Shown here piece by piece: positions 17,195-25,394 of a stretch of DNA of 64,000 bases. This DNA is from Kribbella kalugense. GTDB taxonomy: Bacteria > Actinomycetota > Actinomycetes > Propionibacteriales > Kribbellaceae. The translations under genes were made by a program, and so were the position numbers. The stretch lies in the NCBI RefSeq assembly GCF_004365875.1, contig NZ_SODF01000001.1:1302001-1366000 (forward strand), given 5' to 3'. A model generated the notes under the pieces. It saw nothing but the letters and a program-made list of their open reading frames with translations. It ran no database searches and was not told the origin of the DNA. Every line of letters begins with the position of its first letter. Within the stretch, counting starts at the first letter, position 1.

Positions 17195-18435
17195 GTGACG
17201 TCGAAGCGGCGATCACCCGGGTGCACCACGAGGAGTGGGCCCGGGTAGTCGCCTCCCTCACCAGGCGCTTCGGCGATCTGGACATCGCCGAGGAGGCCGC
17301 GGCCGAGGCCTTCGCGACAGCCGTCGAGCGGTGGCCTGCCGACGGTGTACCCCCGAACCCCGGCGCCTGGCTGACCACCACCGCCAACCGCAAGGCAATC
17401 GACCGGCTCCGGCGCGAGAACAAGCGCGACGACAAGCAGAAGGAGGCTCAGATGGTGTACGACGGCCCGCCCGAGCCTCTCGGTGCGATCGACGACGAGC
17501 GACTCCGGCTGATCTTCACCTGCTGTCACCCGGCGCTCGCGATGGAGACCAGGGTCGCGCTGACGCTGCGCATGGTCGGTGGACTGACCGTGCCTGAGAT
17601 CGCACGGGCGTTCCTGGTGCAAGAGACCGCGATGGGTCAGCGGATCACGCGGGCGAAGTCCAAGATCAAGGCGGCCGGCATTCCGTACCGGGTGCCGGCG
17701 ACGGAGGATCTTCCGCGGCGCATCTCCGGCGTACTCGCGGTGCTGTTCGTGGTGTTCAACGAGGGGTATCTGGCGACGGGTCCTGACACCGACCCTGTGC
17801 GCCATGAGCTGACGGCCGAGGCGATTCGGCTCGCGCGGCTGATCCGTGCGCTGATGCCGGGTGACGGTGAGGTGGCTGGGCTGCTGGCTCTGATGCTGCT
17901 CACCGAGGCTCGTCGTACTGCGCGGGTATCGGCGACCGGCGAACTGGTTTCGCTTGAGGAGCAGGATCGTGGGTCCTGGGACGCGGCGCTCGTCGCTGAG
18001 GGGCACAGGCTGGTGCGCGAGCGCCTGGCGTCTGGGATTGCTCCAGGTCGGTATCAGGTCCTTGCGGCGATCAACGCGGTACACACGTCTGCTCGCGATG
18101 TGCGCGACACGGACTGGTCGCAGATCGTTGCCCTCTACAACCAGCTGATCCGCCTCGATCCCTCGCCGATCGTCGCGCTCAACCGGGCGATCGCGGTCGC
18201 GGAGCTCGACGGTCCGGAGGTGGCGCTCGCCGCCGTCGACCGTCTCGAGGACGCGCTGGCCGGGTACCACGCGTACCACGCGACTCGCGCCGAATTCCTG
18301 CGCCGGCTTGGGCAGAGTTTGAACTCCCGCGCGGCGTACGACAAGGCGATCGAACTGGCCGGCAACACCGCGGAGACCGCCTACCTCACGCGCCGGCGCG
18401 ACCAACTAGTCGCGGGTTCGTCCGAAGCGGGCTAG
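17191..18435 (+). CDS. ECF42-type RNA polymerase sigma factor
   Basis: A 414-residue sigma factor. Region 2 is at about residues 10-75 (RRFGDLDIAEEAAAEAFATAVERW, then NPGAWLTTTANRKAIDRLRRE); region 4 at about 110-165 (LTLRMVGGLTVPEIARAFLVQETAMGQRITRAKSKI). A long C-terminal extension of TPR-like helices (LIRLDPSPIVALNRAIAVAELDG) is typical of the ECF42 group, which has no anti-sigma factor and is encoded with DGPF proteins. GTG overlaps the preceding TGA by 4 bp. The 3' end overlaps the convergent DUF3626 gene by 30 bp. Confidence 0.93.
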   Translation: MSDVEAAITRVHHEEWARVVASLTRRFGDLDIAEEAAAEAFATAVERWPADGVPPNPGAWLTTTANRKAIDRLRRENKRDDKQKEAQMVYDGPPEPLGAIDDERLRLIFTCCHPALAMETRVALTLRMVGGLTVPEIARAFLVQETAMGQRITRAKSKIKAAGIPYRVPATEDLPRRISGVLAVLFVVFNEGYLATGPDTDPVRHELTAEAIRLARLIRALMPGDGEVAGLLALMLLTEARRTARVSATGELVSLEEQDRGSWDAALVAEGHRLVRERLASGIAPGRYQVLAAINAVHTSARDVRDTDWSQIVALYNQLIRLDPSPIVALNRAIAVAELDGPEVALAAVDRLEDALAGYHAYHATRAEFLRRLGQSLNSRAAYDKAIELAGNTAETAYLTRRRDQLVAGSSEAG

Positions 18436-19137
18436 GCAGTGCCAGACCTGCTTGATGGATTGCGCGGGATGTACGCCGGAACGCGCGGCGTGACCTAGTC
18501 GCTCAGGAGTGAGCTCAGCGCCAAGCTCGCGGGCCAGGTCGACGATGTGCTGGCCGCGGTACGCCGGGTCGAACGCGTCCGGTGTCGCGCGGAAGCCCGC
18601 GTGGTATTCGACCGGACACCCGAGGCGGTGCGCAGCCTCTTCGACTGGGGTGCCGATGAAGGACGGGTCGAGGACGACGGCGTCCACGTCGGTGTCGAGG
18701 CGTACGGCGCCGTGGACCTGTGCTTCGACGTACTCGTCAAGGTCATCGAAACCGGAATCGTCCGCCAGCCGACACAACTGCGGCAGGACGGACGCGTCGC
18801 CGAAGTGCTCCGGATCGCGGGCCGAATCTGGAAAGCAGAACGTCGATCGGTCGATCGCCTCAGGTTTCAGCCGAAGGTACGACGACCCGAACCGGATCGC
18901 ACCACCGTACGAATCGTCCCGCCGATTCCACACCCCGTAGACAGGCCGATCCGCCCCGGGCAATTCGTCGTACCTGCCCGCAAACAGCCGACTCTCCCAC
19001 CGCCACCGATCCCCACCCAATCCCCCGTTAGAAATCCCAGTAACAAACTGCGACCGATAAACCCCATCCAAAGCCAACGCCTCAATAACCAACCGCTCCC
19101 CAAACCGCCAGTTCGGCTGAAACTGCAGCGTGATCAT
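18406..19137 (-). CDS. DUF3626 domain-containing protein
   Basis: This 243-residue protein matches the DUF3626 pattern: VYRSQFVTGISNGGL, GDRWRWESRLFAG, RFGSSYLRLKP, STFCFPDSA, EAQVHG and VEYHAGFRA. The conserved His, Cys and Trp blocks suggest an enzyme (some members are described as ADP-ribosyltransferase-like toxins), but the function is not settled. Its ATG shares one base with the stop of the upstream NUDIX gene (TGATG), implying a two-gene unit. The 5' third (18960-19137) uses less GC-rich codons than its neighbours. Confidence 0.8.
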   Translation of the reverse strand: MITLQFQPNWRFGERLVIEALALDGVYRSQFVTGISNGGLGGDRWRWESRLFAGRYDELPGADRPVYGVWNRRDDSYGGAIRFGSSYLRLKPEAIDRSTFCFPDSARDPEHFGDASVLPQLCRLADDSGFDDLDEYVEAQVHGAVRLDTDVDAVVLDPSFIGTPVEEAAHRLGCPVEYHAGFRATPDAFDPAYRGQHIVDLARELGAELTPERLGHAARSGVHPAQSIKQVWHCLARFGRTRD

Positions 19138-19616
19138 CAGACCGGTCCCGTCAAACGCCCGTCGGCGTCGATGACGATGAATCGGAGTTCTTGATCATGC
19201 CTGCCGGTTGCGAGCCAGTGCGCGAATGCGACTTGCGCCGTCGGTGGCATGTCGAGCGTCCTTGGGTCCACCGTCAGATCGAACCACCCGAGATCTCCCT
19301 CGGTGCATTCGGTGGGGATAGGTGACTCGGGGCGCAGGTCGGCGGCGAAGTAGTACGTCGTACGAACCTCTGTCCCGGTGTCTCGCATCGCGACGTAGCG
19401 CAGAGCCAGGTTAGTGAGCTGATCGGCGGTGACTGCGATCTCCTCGTCGAGCTCTCGGAGCGCGGCGCTCGTCGGCTGCTCGCTTGGTTCCAGGTGACCG
19501 CCGATTCCGACCCAGGAGTCGGCGATCGCGCGGGAGCCTCTGCGGTACAGGAGCAGGACACTCCCCCGGTGGACCAGGAACACCGAGGTCATGTGCCGCG
19601 TCGCGCGTTCTGTCAT
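19137..19616 (-). CDS. NUDIX hydrolase
   Basis: A 159-residue NUDIX protein. The box is GHLEPSE followed by RELDEEIAV, with the consensus Gly replaced by Ala in the REUXEEXGU half; the metal-binding Glu residues are retained. The first 35 residues are a standard beta-strand lead (TSVFLVHRGSVLLLYRRG). It is coupled to the DUF3626 gene. Substrate unknown. Confidence 0.88.
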   Translation of the reverse strand: MTERATRHMTSVFLVHRGSVLLLYRRGSRAIADSWVGIGGHLEPSEQPTSAALRELDEEIAVTADQLTNLALRYVAMRDTGTEVRTTYYFAADLRPESPIPTECTEGDLGWFDLTVDPRTLDMPPTAQVAFAHWLATGRHDQELRFIVIDADGRLTGPV

Positions 19617-19621
19617 CTGGT

Positions 19622-20017
19622 TCAGACGTTGATGTTGAAGCCTAGGTCTAGGTCGGAGGCGGCTTGGCCGGAGCGGATTCCCCAGTTTTCGGTGGGGAGG
19701 TCGCGGACCAGGATTGTTACGTGGTCGGGTGGGATGTTGAAGGCCTTCAGGTTGGTGACGATCTCGGTGTAGAGGCTGCGCTTGGCGTCGATGGAACGGC
19801 CGGCGAAGCAGTCGATGCTGACAAGGGTGAAGAACTCGGGCTGCGTGAGACGCGGCGAGCAGGCGAATCGGTGCGGGGCGTGGACGACTAAGCGGACGTC
19901 CTTGTCCTGCGGCGGGATCTGAAACGCGGTGACCAGCGCGTCGTGCACGGCGTCGATCAGACCAACTTCTTCAGCTTCGGAGTACTCACGGCGTACCTCG
20001 ATAAGCGCACTAGGCAT
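19622..20017 (-). CDS. Tautomerase family protein
   Basis: This 131-residue protein starts Met-Pro; in the tautomerase superfamily Pro2 becomes the catalytic N-terminal base after Met removal. The pattern MPSALIEVRREYS followed by VTILVRDLPTENWGIRSGQAASD at the C-terminus resembles the double-length 4-oxalocrotonate-tautomerase-like / MIF-related group. Substrate unknown. It lies 5 bp upstream of the NUDIX gene on the same strand and could share its transcript. Confidence 0.83.
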   Translation of the reverse strand: MPSALIEVRREYSEAEEVGLIDAVHDALVTAFQIPPQDKDVRLVVHAPHRFACSPRLTQPEFFTLVSIDCFAGRSIDAKRSLYTEIVTNLKAFNIPPDHVTILVRDLPTENWGIRSGQAASDLDLGFNINV

Positions 20018-20089
20018 ACGTCGAATCCTTCCACTCTCAGGCCCGGACTCTCCGACCCCATCACGAAGCGACGGCTCCGGCGAGCGAAT

Positions 20090-20875
20090 TTAATCGAGGT
20101 GGGCGACTAGGCGGGTTAGGCCGAGGAGGTTGCCTTGGTCGGCTTCTAGCATTTGTTCGTCGGGGGCGTAGCCGCGGCCTACTTGGGCGCAGGTCTTGAG
20201 CCAGAGGAGCCAGTCGGACCAGCCGTTGGGGACGAAGTCGGCGGTTTCGACGGTGACGAGGTTTGTGCGTTCCCAGAGTTGGCGCCACCAGTCGGGCGGG
20301 AGCCAGGTGCAGAGGTCCGGGCCCCAGCGGGTCGCGAGGTACGGCGGTGGGGCGAGGTCGGGTTGGGTGCGGATTCCGGGGACGACGACGCCGACGGTGC
20401 CGCCGGGGCGGAGGAATTGGGTGCAGTAGGCAAGGTAATCAGCACCCGTGCCGAAGTAGTTGAAGGCGCCGACGCTGACGATCGCGTCGAAGAATCCGTG
20501 TGCGAACGGGAGTTTGTGCGCGTCGGACTGGATCGGGTGGACGCGGTCGGCGGCGCCGGCTTCCTGAATACGTTGCCAGTTCTCGGTCGGGTCTACCCAG
20601 AGATCGGTCGCCCAGACCTCCACGTCGTACTCGCGGGCGAAGAAGATCGACGTCAGCGCCGTACCGCAGCCGAGGTCGAGGACCCGCATCCCGGGCCGCA
20701 GCGTCATCGCCTGCATCAGGCTCTCGGCGCTCCAGAGTGGATGTGGGCCCATCAGGTTGTCGACGATCCATTGCGGGTCGTAGGTGTTCGACCGCGGATA
20801 TCGGTCGAGGGTGAGCGCTTCGCGCAGGAGTTGGTTGGACATGGCGCGACGATCCCAGCGGGCTCGATTCGTCAC
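20090..20875 (-). CDS. SAM-dependent methyltransferase
   Basis: A 261-residue methyltransferase: motif I VLDLGCGTALTSIFFA, motif II EVWATDLW, VGAFNYFGTGADYL (motif IV) and FLRPGGTVGVVVPG. Trp-rich segments after motif VI (DLCTWLPPDWWRQLWERTN) may shape the substrate pocket. The GTG start at 20875 overlaps the TGA of the APH-like gene (GTGA), which decides between it and the internal ATG at 20842. Confidence 0.86.
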   Translation of the reverse strand: MTNRARWDRRAMSNQLLREALTLDRYPRSNTYDPQWIVDNLMGPHPLWSAESLMQAMTLRPGMRVLDLGCGTALTSIFFAREYDVEVWATDLWVDPTENWQRIQEAGAADRVHPIQSDAHKLPFAHGFFDAIVSVGAFNYFGTGADYLAYCTQFLRPGGTVGVVVPGIRTQPDLAPPPYLATRWGPDLCTWLPPDWWRQLWERTNLVTVETADFVPNGWSDWLLWLKTCAQVGRGYAPDEQMLEADQGNLLGLTRLVAHLD

Positions 20876-21729
20876 AACGGAGTTTCGCCGACGGCCTCCG
20901 CGATCATCCGGTGCCCTTGCTGCTCGAAGGCCTCGTCTCCGACTTGATGCGCCCAGACGGCTGTGCTGACGGCCTCGCGGATCCGGGCTCGGTGCCAGAC
21001 GTCCGGCTCACGGGGGTCCGGGCCGTAGCCGCTCACGAAGGCAGTCTCGAGTGCGGGCATCGATCGGAACTGTTGCGCTGCGAGGCGGACAAAGTCGGTG
21101 TACGCCGGGCGGAGGTCGGCGCGGCCGAAGTCGATGATGCGGATAGTGCCGTCGTCAGTGAGCCAGTTGCGCGGCTGCCAGTCGCCGTGGGTCGGCACGA
21201 GAACGGCGGGCGGCGTCGGCCAGTCCGCGATCTCTGCGCGGAGACGGTCCGCGAGCACCGGGTTGATTCGGTGCGGTTTGGCGAGGTGCGTGAGGATTCG
21301 CTGGTTCTCGCGCGTTTCGTATGCGTCATCCGGTACGGCGGATTGTCGATGGAACGCGGCCAGCAGTTCACCGGCCTGGCGGTAGGTGTCGGGCGCCCAT
21401 TCGGCGGGCGAACCTTCCACCAGCTCCCCCGGCAGGAACTGCGTCAGGAGGAGCTTGGCGTCGCTGTCGGCTCGGATCAGCTGCGGGGCTCTGCCCTGTG
21501 CGGTCCACGGCGTCAGCCAGTTGCGGTGGGCCCGCAGCTCGCGCGCGAGGTGCCGGTCGGCCGCGTCGCCGGCCTTCGCGATGTAGCGCTCACCGTTGTG
21601 CAGAAGCTCGAGTACGACGGTGCCGACGAGACCCCAACTGTGATCCTTCAGGACTTCGGCTGACGGCAACCACTCGCGCAGAAGCTCTCGTTGCCGGTCG
21701 CTGAGCCTCGGTGAGATCGGACGTCGCAT
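20872..21729 (-). CDS. Aminoglycoside phosphotransferase (APH) family kinase
   Basis: A 285-residue small-molecule kinase. The catalytic loop is PTHGDWQPRNWLTDDG (HGDWQxxN) and the metal motif is IRIIDFGRADL. The N-lobe has RYIAKAG as the ATP-contacting Lys. It is coupled by a 4-bp overlap to a methyltransferase; kinase and methyltransferase together might modify one substrate (inference). It is divergent from the aldo-keto reductase gene, 71 bp away. Confidence 0.86.
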   Translation of the reverse strand: MRRPISPRLSDRQRELLREWLPSAEVLKDHSWGLVGTVVLELLHNGERYIAKAGDAADRHLARELRAHRNWLTPWTAQGRAPQLIRADSDAKLLLTQFLPGELVEGSPAEWAPDTYRQAGELLAAFHRQSAVPDDAYETRENQRILTHLAKPHRINPVLADRLRAEIADWPTPPAVLVPTHGDWQPRNWLTDDGTIRIIDFGRADLRPAYTDFVRLAAQQFRSMPALETAFVSGYGPDPREPDVWHRARIREAVSTAVWAHQVGDEAFEQQGHRMIAEAVGETPL

Positions 21730-21800
21730 GGGCGCAGACTAGTCCAGGAAAAGTATTTGAAAAGGTGGACGAATGTCCTTTGAGGATTTATCCTGGCCTA

Positions 21801-22733
21801 ATGCACAATTCACAGGTAAATACGTCTCTACCATTAAACCTATCATCAGAAATTGACGAAGGCAAGTCGGCGGAATTCTGGCGGCTTGGGGACGTTGTGG
21901 TTCGGCGGATCGGGTTCGGGGCCAAGCGGCTTGCGGGGCCTGGCCGTGATGGGGCGGATGTGCAGGAGCGGGCGGTTGCCCTGTTGCGGCGCGCGATCGA
22001 GCTGGGCGTGAATCACCTCGACACGGCGGCGTTCTACCCGAGTCACGGGCCGGAGGGCCAGACGCACTTCGAGAGCCTGGACTGGGCGAACGAGGTGATC
22101 CGGCGGGCGCTCGCGCCGTACCCGGAGGAGTTGGTGATCGCGACCAAGGTCGGGCCGATGAAAGATCGGCTGGCGCGGCCGGATGAATTGCGCGGGCTGG
22201 TGGAAGCCGAGTTGCAGGCGCTCGGTTTGGACGTGCTGGATGTCGTTTATCTGCGGCTGCACGGGGTGAAGTCGATCGCGGAGCATTTCGGTGCACTTGC
22301 CGAGCTGCAAGCGAAGGGGATGATTCGGCAGCTCGGCGTGTCGAATGTTCGGGTGGAGCAGCTTCAGGAGGCGCGGGAGATCGCGCCGGTGGTTGCTGTG
22401 CAGAACAGGTACAGCGTGGGATTCGGGCGGGTGAACGACGAGATCCTGGGCGTTTGCGGTGAGCTCGGGATCGCGTTCGTACCGTTCTTCGCGCTGACCG
22501 CGGAGTCGCGAGAGGCGGGTGGTGTGCCGGACTCCGATGCCGTGCAGGCGATCGCGGATCGGCACGGCGCGACGGCCGCGCAGGTCCGGCTGGCGTGGAC
22601 GTTGAGCCGGGGCAACCACGTTCTCGCCATCCCGGGCACGTCCAGTCAGCAACACCTGGAGGAGAACCTCCAGGCCGGCGACCTCATCCTGTCCCCCGAC
22701 GACCTCGCCGTACTCGACGCCATCACCGACTGA
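21801..22733 (+). CDS. Aldo/keto reductase
   Basis: A 310-residue TIM-barrel oxidoreductase using NADPH. The tetrad is visible: HLDTAAFYPSHG (Asp, Tyr), IATKVGPM (Lys) and YLRLHGVKS (His). NADPH-binding ends appear as LAIPGTSSQQHLEEN. ATG at 21801 begins the protein, but the first 30 residues and the 60 bp upstream are unusually AT-rich. The reading frame is open for 30 codons upstream. Transcription ends at a strong hairpin at 22741-22770. Confidence 0.88.
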   Translation: MHNSQVNTSLPLNLSSEIDEGKSAEFWRLGDVVVRRIGFGAKRLAGPGRDGADVQERAVALLRRAIELGVNHLDTAAFYPSHGPEGQTHFESLDWANEVIRRALAPYPEELVIATKVGPMKDRLARPDELRGLVEAELQALGLDVLDVVYLRLHGVKSIAEHFGALAELQAKGMIRQLGVSNVRVEQLQEAREIAPVVAVQNRYSVGFGRVNDEILGVCGELGIAFVPFFALTAESREAGGVPDSDAVQAIADRHGATAAQVRLAWTLSRGNHVLAIPGTSSQQHLEENLQAGDLILSPDDLAVLDAITD

Positions 22734-22740
22734 CCACCAT

Positions 22741-22770
22741 CGCTGGGGGCGGCCAACACCGCCCCCAGCG
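22741..22770. terminator. Bidirectional terminator hairpin
   Basis: A perfect 12-bp stem CGCTGGGGGCGG / CCGCCCCCAGCG with a CCAACA loop lies exactly between the convergent stops of the aldo-keto reductase (22733) and the isochorismatase-like gene (22777). No U-tract follows, as is usual for actinobacterial terminators. The stem is self-complementary and could serve both strands. Confidence 0.8.
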
Positions 22771-22776
22771 CGGAGG

Positions 22777-23325
22777 TCAGAAGGTCAGCTCGTCGGCATT
22801 CTGTACGGCGGCCGTCCTGCCAGGAGCCTGGTGGTTCTCCCAGTACAGGTTCGTGTGCGCGATCACCTTGTCAGGCGTAGGGGCGCCCCACTCGCTCAGA
22901 TCCTCGGTCGTGTGTGCGTCGCCGACAAGAGTCACGTCGTACCCGCGGACGATCGCGCCGTGGATCGTCGACCGGATGCATTCGTCGGTCTGCGCGCCGC
23001 TCACGACAAGATGACCGATCCCGGCCCGGGCCAGCACGTCCTCCAGATCGGTCGCTTCGAAGGAATCCGGGTACGTCTTGTGGACGAGAGCTTCCGCCGC
23101 ATCACGAGAGAGCTCGGGAACGAACTGCCACTCGTCGCTGTCCTTGACGAGGTTGTCGCTCGAATGCTGGACCCAGACCACCGGCACTCCCCCGGAGCGG
23201 GCCTTGCCGACGGCGGTGCTGATGTTCGCGACGACCTGGTCCCGCTCGTGGGCCTCGGCGACGACACCGTTCTGTACGTCGACCACCAGCAAGGCCGTGT
23301 TCGGCCGATCAGACAGCGTGGACAT
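22777..23325 (-). CDS. Isochorismatase-like cysteine hydrolase
   Basis: A 182-residue hydrolase of the isochorismatase fold. The catalytic Asp is in ALLVVDVQNGVV, the Lys probably in HKTYPDSF, and the nucleophilic Cys in SGAQTDECIRST. Relatives hydrolyse nicotinamide, carbamoyl-sarcosine or isochorismate; the substrate cannot be fixed. It ends against the terminator shared with the aldo-keto reductase. Confidence 0.88.
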   Translation of the reverse strand: MSTLSDRPNTALLVVDVQNGVVAEAHERDQVVANISTAVGKARSGGVPVVWVQHSSDNLVKDSDEWQFVPELSRDAAEALVHKTYPDSFEATDLEDVLARAGIGHLVVSGAQTDECIRSTIHGAIVRGYDVTLVGDAHTTEDLSEWGAPTPDKVIAHTNLYWENHQAPGRTAAVQNADELTF

Positions 23326-23392
23326 GTCCGCTACCTCCCCTTCGGATGAGTACGGCGAACGCTAGACCCGACCGCCGACAGTTCTCGTCACG

Positions 23393-23683
23393 TCACCCGC
23401 GCAGCCGCAACCGGACCGTCGGTACGTCGCCGTCGTCGAGCTCCTCGGCCCGTCGGATCGAGGTCTTCACCGGCAGGACGTAACCCCCGTCCTTCGGGAA
23501 CATCGACGTCTCCCAGACGCTCCCGCCGATCTCCGCGGTCACCGGGATCATTCCCCACCCGTAGCTGACCGCACTCGCCTCGGCCTCGAAGTACGCACTC
23601 TCGTCGTCCGGCACGGTGATGAAGTACCACGGCGCCGGCCCGCGCCAGTACCAGATCTCCCCCGCAAACTCGACCTCGTTCAT
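23393..23683 (-). CDS. DUF1905 family protein
   Basis: A 96-residue beta-barrel-type protein of DUF1905: FAGEIWYWRGPAPWYFITVP, GWGMIPVTAEIGGSVWETSMFP, then YVLPVKTSIRRAE. These are the hallmark aromatic and small residues of the family, whose function is unknown. ATG overlaps the TGA of the WYL-regulator gene (ATGA), so it is translated from the regulator transcript. Confidence 0.85.
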   Translation of the reverse strand: MNEVEFAGEIWYWRGPAPWYFITVPDDESAYFEAEASAVSYGWGMIPVTAEIGGSVWETSMFPKDGGYVLPVKTSIRRAEELDDGDVPTVRLRLRG

Positions 23684-24633
23684 CCCGCGTCCGGGGTGCT
23701 TGCGGCGATCAGGCGGCGGCCGAGCTCCTGGGAGGCGGCTTGGAGTTCGGGGCCGCCGAGGATTCGGTAGGGAGCGTGGAGGTCGGCCAGTTTGGCGGCG
23801 TACCAGTCTGGTTCGTCGGTGCTGGCGATGAGCCGGGTGTGGGTGTCGTCGATGGCTTCGAGGCGGCCCATGCTGCGGGAGATCCACCACCCGACCTCCT
23901 CGCGAGGTGCGTCGATCACGACCTCGATCGGGTACTTCCATCCCATCGCCAGGTGCTCCTCGACGGTGGCGAGTGGGTCCAGGTCGGCCGGTGGCGTGAA
24001 TTCGTCGGCGAGTGGCTCGACCTTGGTGACCTTGTCGACGCGGAGGACCCGTTGCGAGTCCTTCGCGTGCGACCAGCACAGCAGGTACCAGCGACCTCGG
24101 CGTACGACGACAGCCCAGGGATCGACGTCCATCGGCCACTCGTCGTGGTGCCGGCGGTAGTGGATGGTGACCTGCCGGCGAGCGGTGCTGTGCGCGACGA
24201 GCGCGGCGGTGATCTCGGGGTCCGGCGTCCGTACGCCGGGGTCCGGAGCGCGGGCGCTGACCCGCCGGATCGCGTCGGTCGAACGCGCGATGTGCTCGGG
24301 GAGAACGCGGATGATCTTCCCGAGCGCGCTCTCCACCGGATCCGCGGCGCCGCGCGGTCCTTCGAGGACGGCCATCACCAGGCCAAGCGCCTCCGTGGTA
24401 CTGAACATCAGCGGCGCCAGTCGCAGCCCGCGGCCGACGCGATAACCGCCGTACGGGCCGCGGACGGACTCGATCGGGATGTCGGCCTCGCGCAGGATCG
24501 CGACGTACCGGCGGGCCGCTCGCTCGGAGACGCCAAGCTTGTCTCCGAGTTGGTCGGCGGTGATGCCGGGGCTGTTCTGAATCAGCTCGAGGACCATCAA
24601 GGTCCGGGCCGTCGGGCTCACGTCGTACGCCAT
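23680..24633 (-). CDS. WYL-domain transcriptional regulator (YafY-type)
   Basis: This 317-residue regulator has an N-terminal HTH (ITADQLGDKLGVSERAARRYVAIL), the conserved RGPYGGYRVGRG wing, a central WYL domain with VVRRGRWYLLCWSHAKD, and a WCX tail near FTPPADLDPLATVEEH. WYL proteins bind nucleic-acid or nucleotide-like ligands and usually control an adjacent gene. A spaced TTCCGGAA repeat in the 52-bp divergent region is a candidate operator. It is co-transcribed with the DUF1905 gene. Confidence 0.92.
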   Translation of the reverse strand: MAYDVSPTARTLMVLELIQNSPGITADQLGDKLGVSERAARRYVAILREADIPIESVRGPYGGYRVGRGLRLAPLMFSTTEALGLVMAVLEGPRGAADPVESALGKIIRVLPEHIARSTDAIRRVSARAPDPGVRTPDPEITAALVAHSTARRQVTIHYRRHHDEWPMDVDPWAVVVRRGRWYLLCWSHAKDSQRVLRVDKVTKVEPLADEFTPPADLDPLATVEEHLAMGWKYPIEVVIDAPREEVGWWISRSMGRLEAIDDTHTRLIASTDEPDWYAAKLADLHAPYRILGGPELQAASQELGRRLIAASTPDAG

Positions 24634-24642
24634 ATTTCACCA

Positions 24643-24665
24643 TTCCGGAAGGTGTTCGTCCGGAA
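24643..24665. promoter_or_regulatory. Candidate WYL-regulator operator
   Basis: TTCCGGAA (24643-24650), itself a palindrome, recurs as TCCGGAA (24659-24665) 16 bp further on, within the 52-bp gap between the divergent WYL regulator and the DinB-family gene. The 16-bp centre-to-centre spacing is about 1.5 helical turns. It would allow the regulator to control itself and its neighbour. By eye only. Confidence 0.5.
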
Positions 24666-24685
24666 CCGAGGGTAGCTTCCTCGAC

Positions 24686-25249
24686 ATGGACAACAACAGT
24701 GTGGACACGGTGGATGCAGTGGAGCTCCCGGCCGCCGGCGACGAGGTGCAGACGTTGCTCGGCGTGCTGGATCGCAATCGGCGGACGTTCGCCTGGAAGT
24801 GTTCGGGGCTGAACGCGGAGCAGCTGCGGACCCGGCTCGCGCCGTCGTCGATGACGTTGGGCGGCCTGATGAAGCACCTCGCGCTGGTCGAGGACGACAC
24901 GTTCACGCACCGGCTGTTCGGTCGTGACCTCGGCGCGCCATGGGGCGCGGTCGACTGGGACTCGGATCCCGACTGGGAGTGGCGTACGTCGACCACGGAC
25001 TCACCGGAGGAACTCCTTGAGCTGTGGGACAGCGCCGTGCGGCGTTCCCGCGCGTCGGTCGCGGAGGCGATGAGTGACGGTGGCATGGATCGGGTCGGAG
25101 CGCTGGTCTGGCCGGACGGGCGTTCGCCGAATCTCCGGCGACTGGTCACTGATCTGATCGAGGAGTACGCACGGCACACCGGGCACGCGGACCTGATCCG
25201 CGAGTCGATCGACGGCCTGGTCGGCGAGGGCATGCCGCCAGAGGACTGA
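24686..25249 (+). CDS. DinB / DUF664 family protein (mycothiol-transferase-like)
   Basis: A 187-residue four-helix-bundle protein. LGGLMKHLALVEDDTF and EEYARHTGHADLIRESIDG provide the His triad of the DinB/DUF664 (mycothiol-dependent S-transferase) family, which detoxifies electrophiles with mycothiol. The motif H-x3-E/D plus HTGHAD is clear. It is divergent from, and probably controlled by, the WYL regulator. Confidence 0.88.
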   Translation: MDNNSVDTVDAVELPAAGDEVQTLLGVLDRNRRTFAWKCSGLNAEQLRTRLAPSSMTLGGLMKHLALVEDDTFTHRLFGRDLGAPWGAVDWDSDPDWEWRTSTTDSPEELLELWDSAVRRSRASVAEAMSDGGMDRVGALVWPDGRSPNLRRLVTDLIEEYARHTGHADLIRESIDGLVGEGMPPED

Positions 25250-25394
25250 GTCACCGTCGGTAGACAGTGATGGGCCGATGGTGAGGATGGAACCGACGAC
25301 GTGATGTCGGCGTCCGAATGGACCGTATGCCTTAGTAAGGTGCCATGGTTCAGCGTGTTCCGACCCCACTCCTCCTTAGCCTCAGGAACGATTC

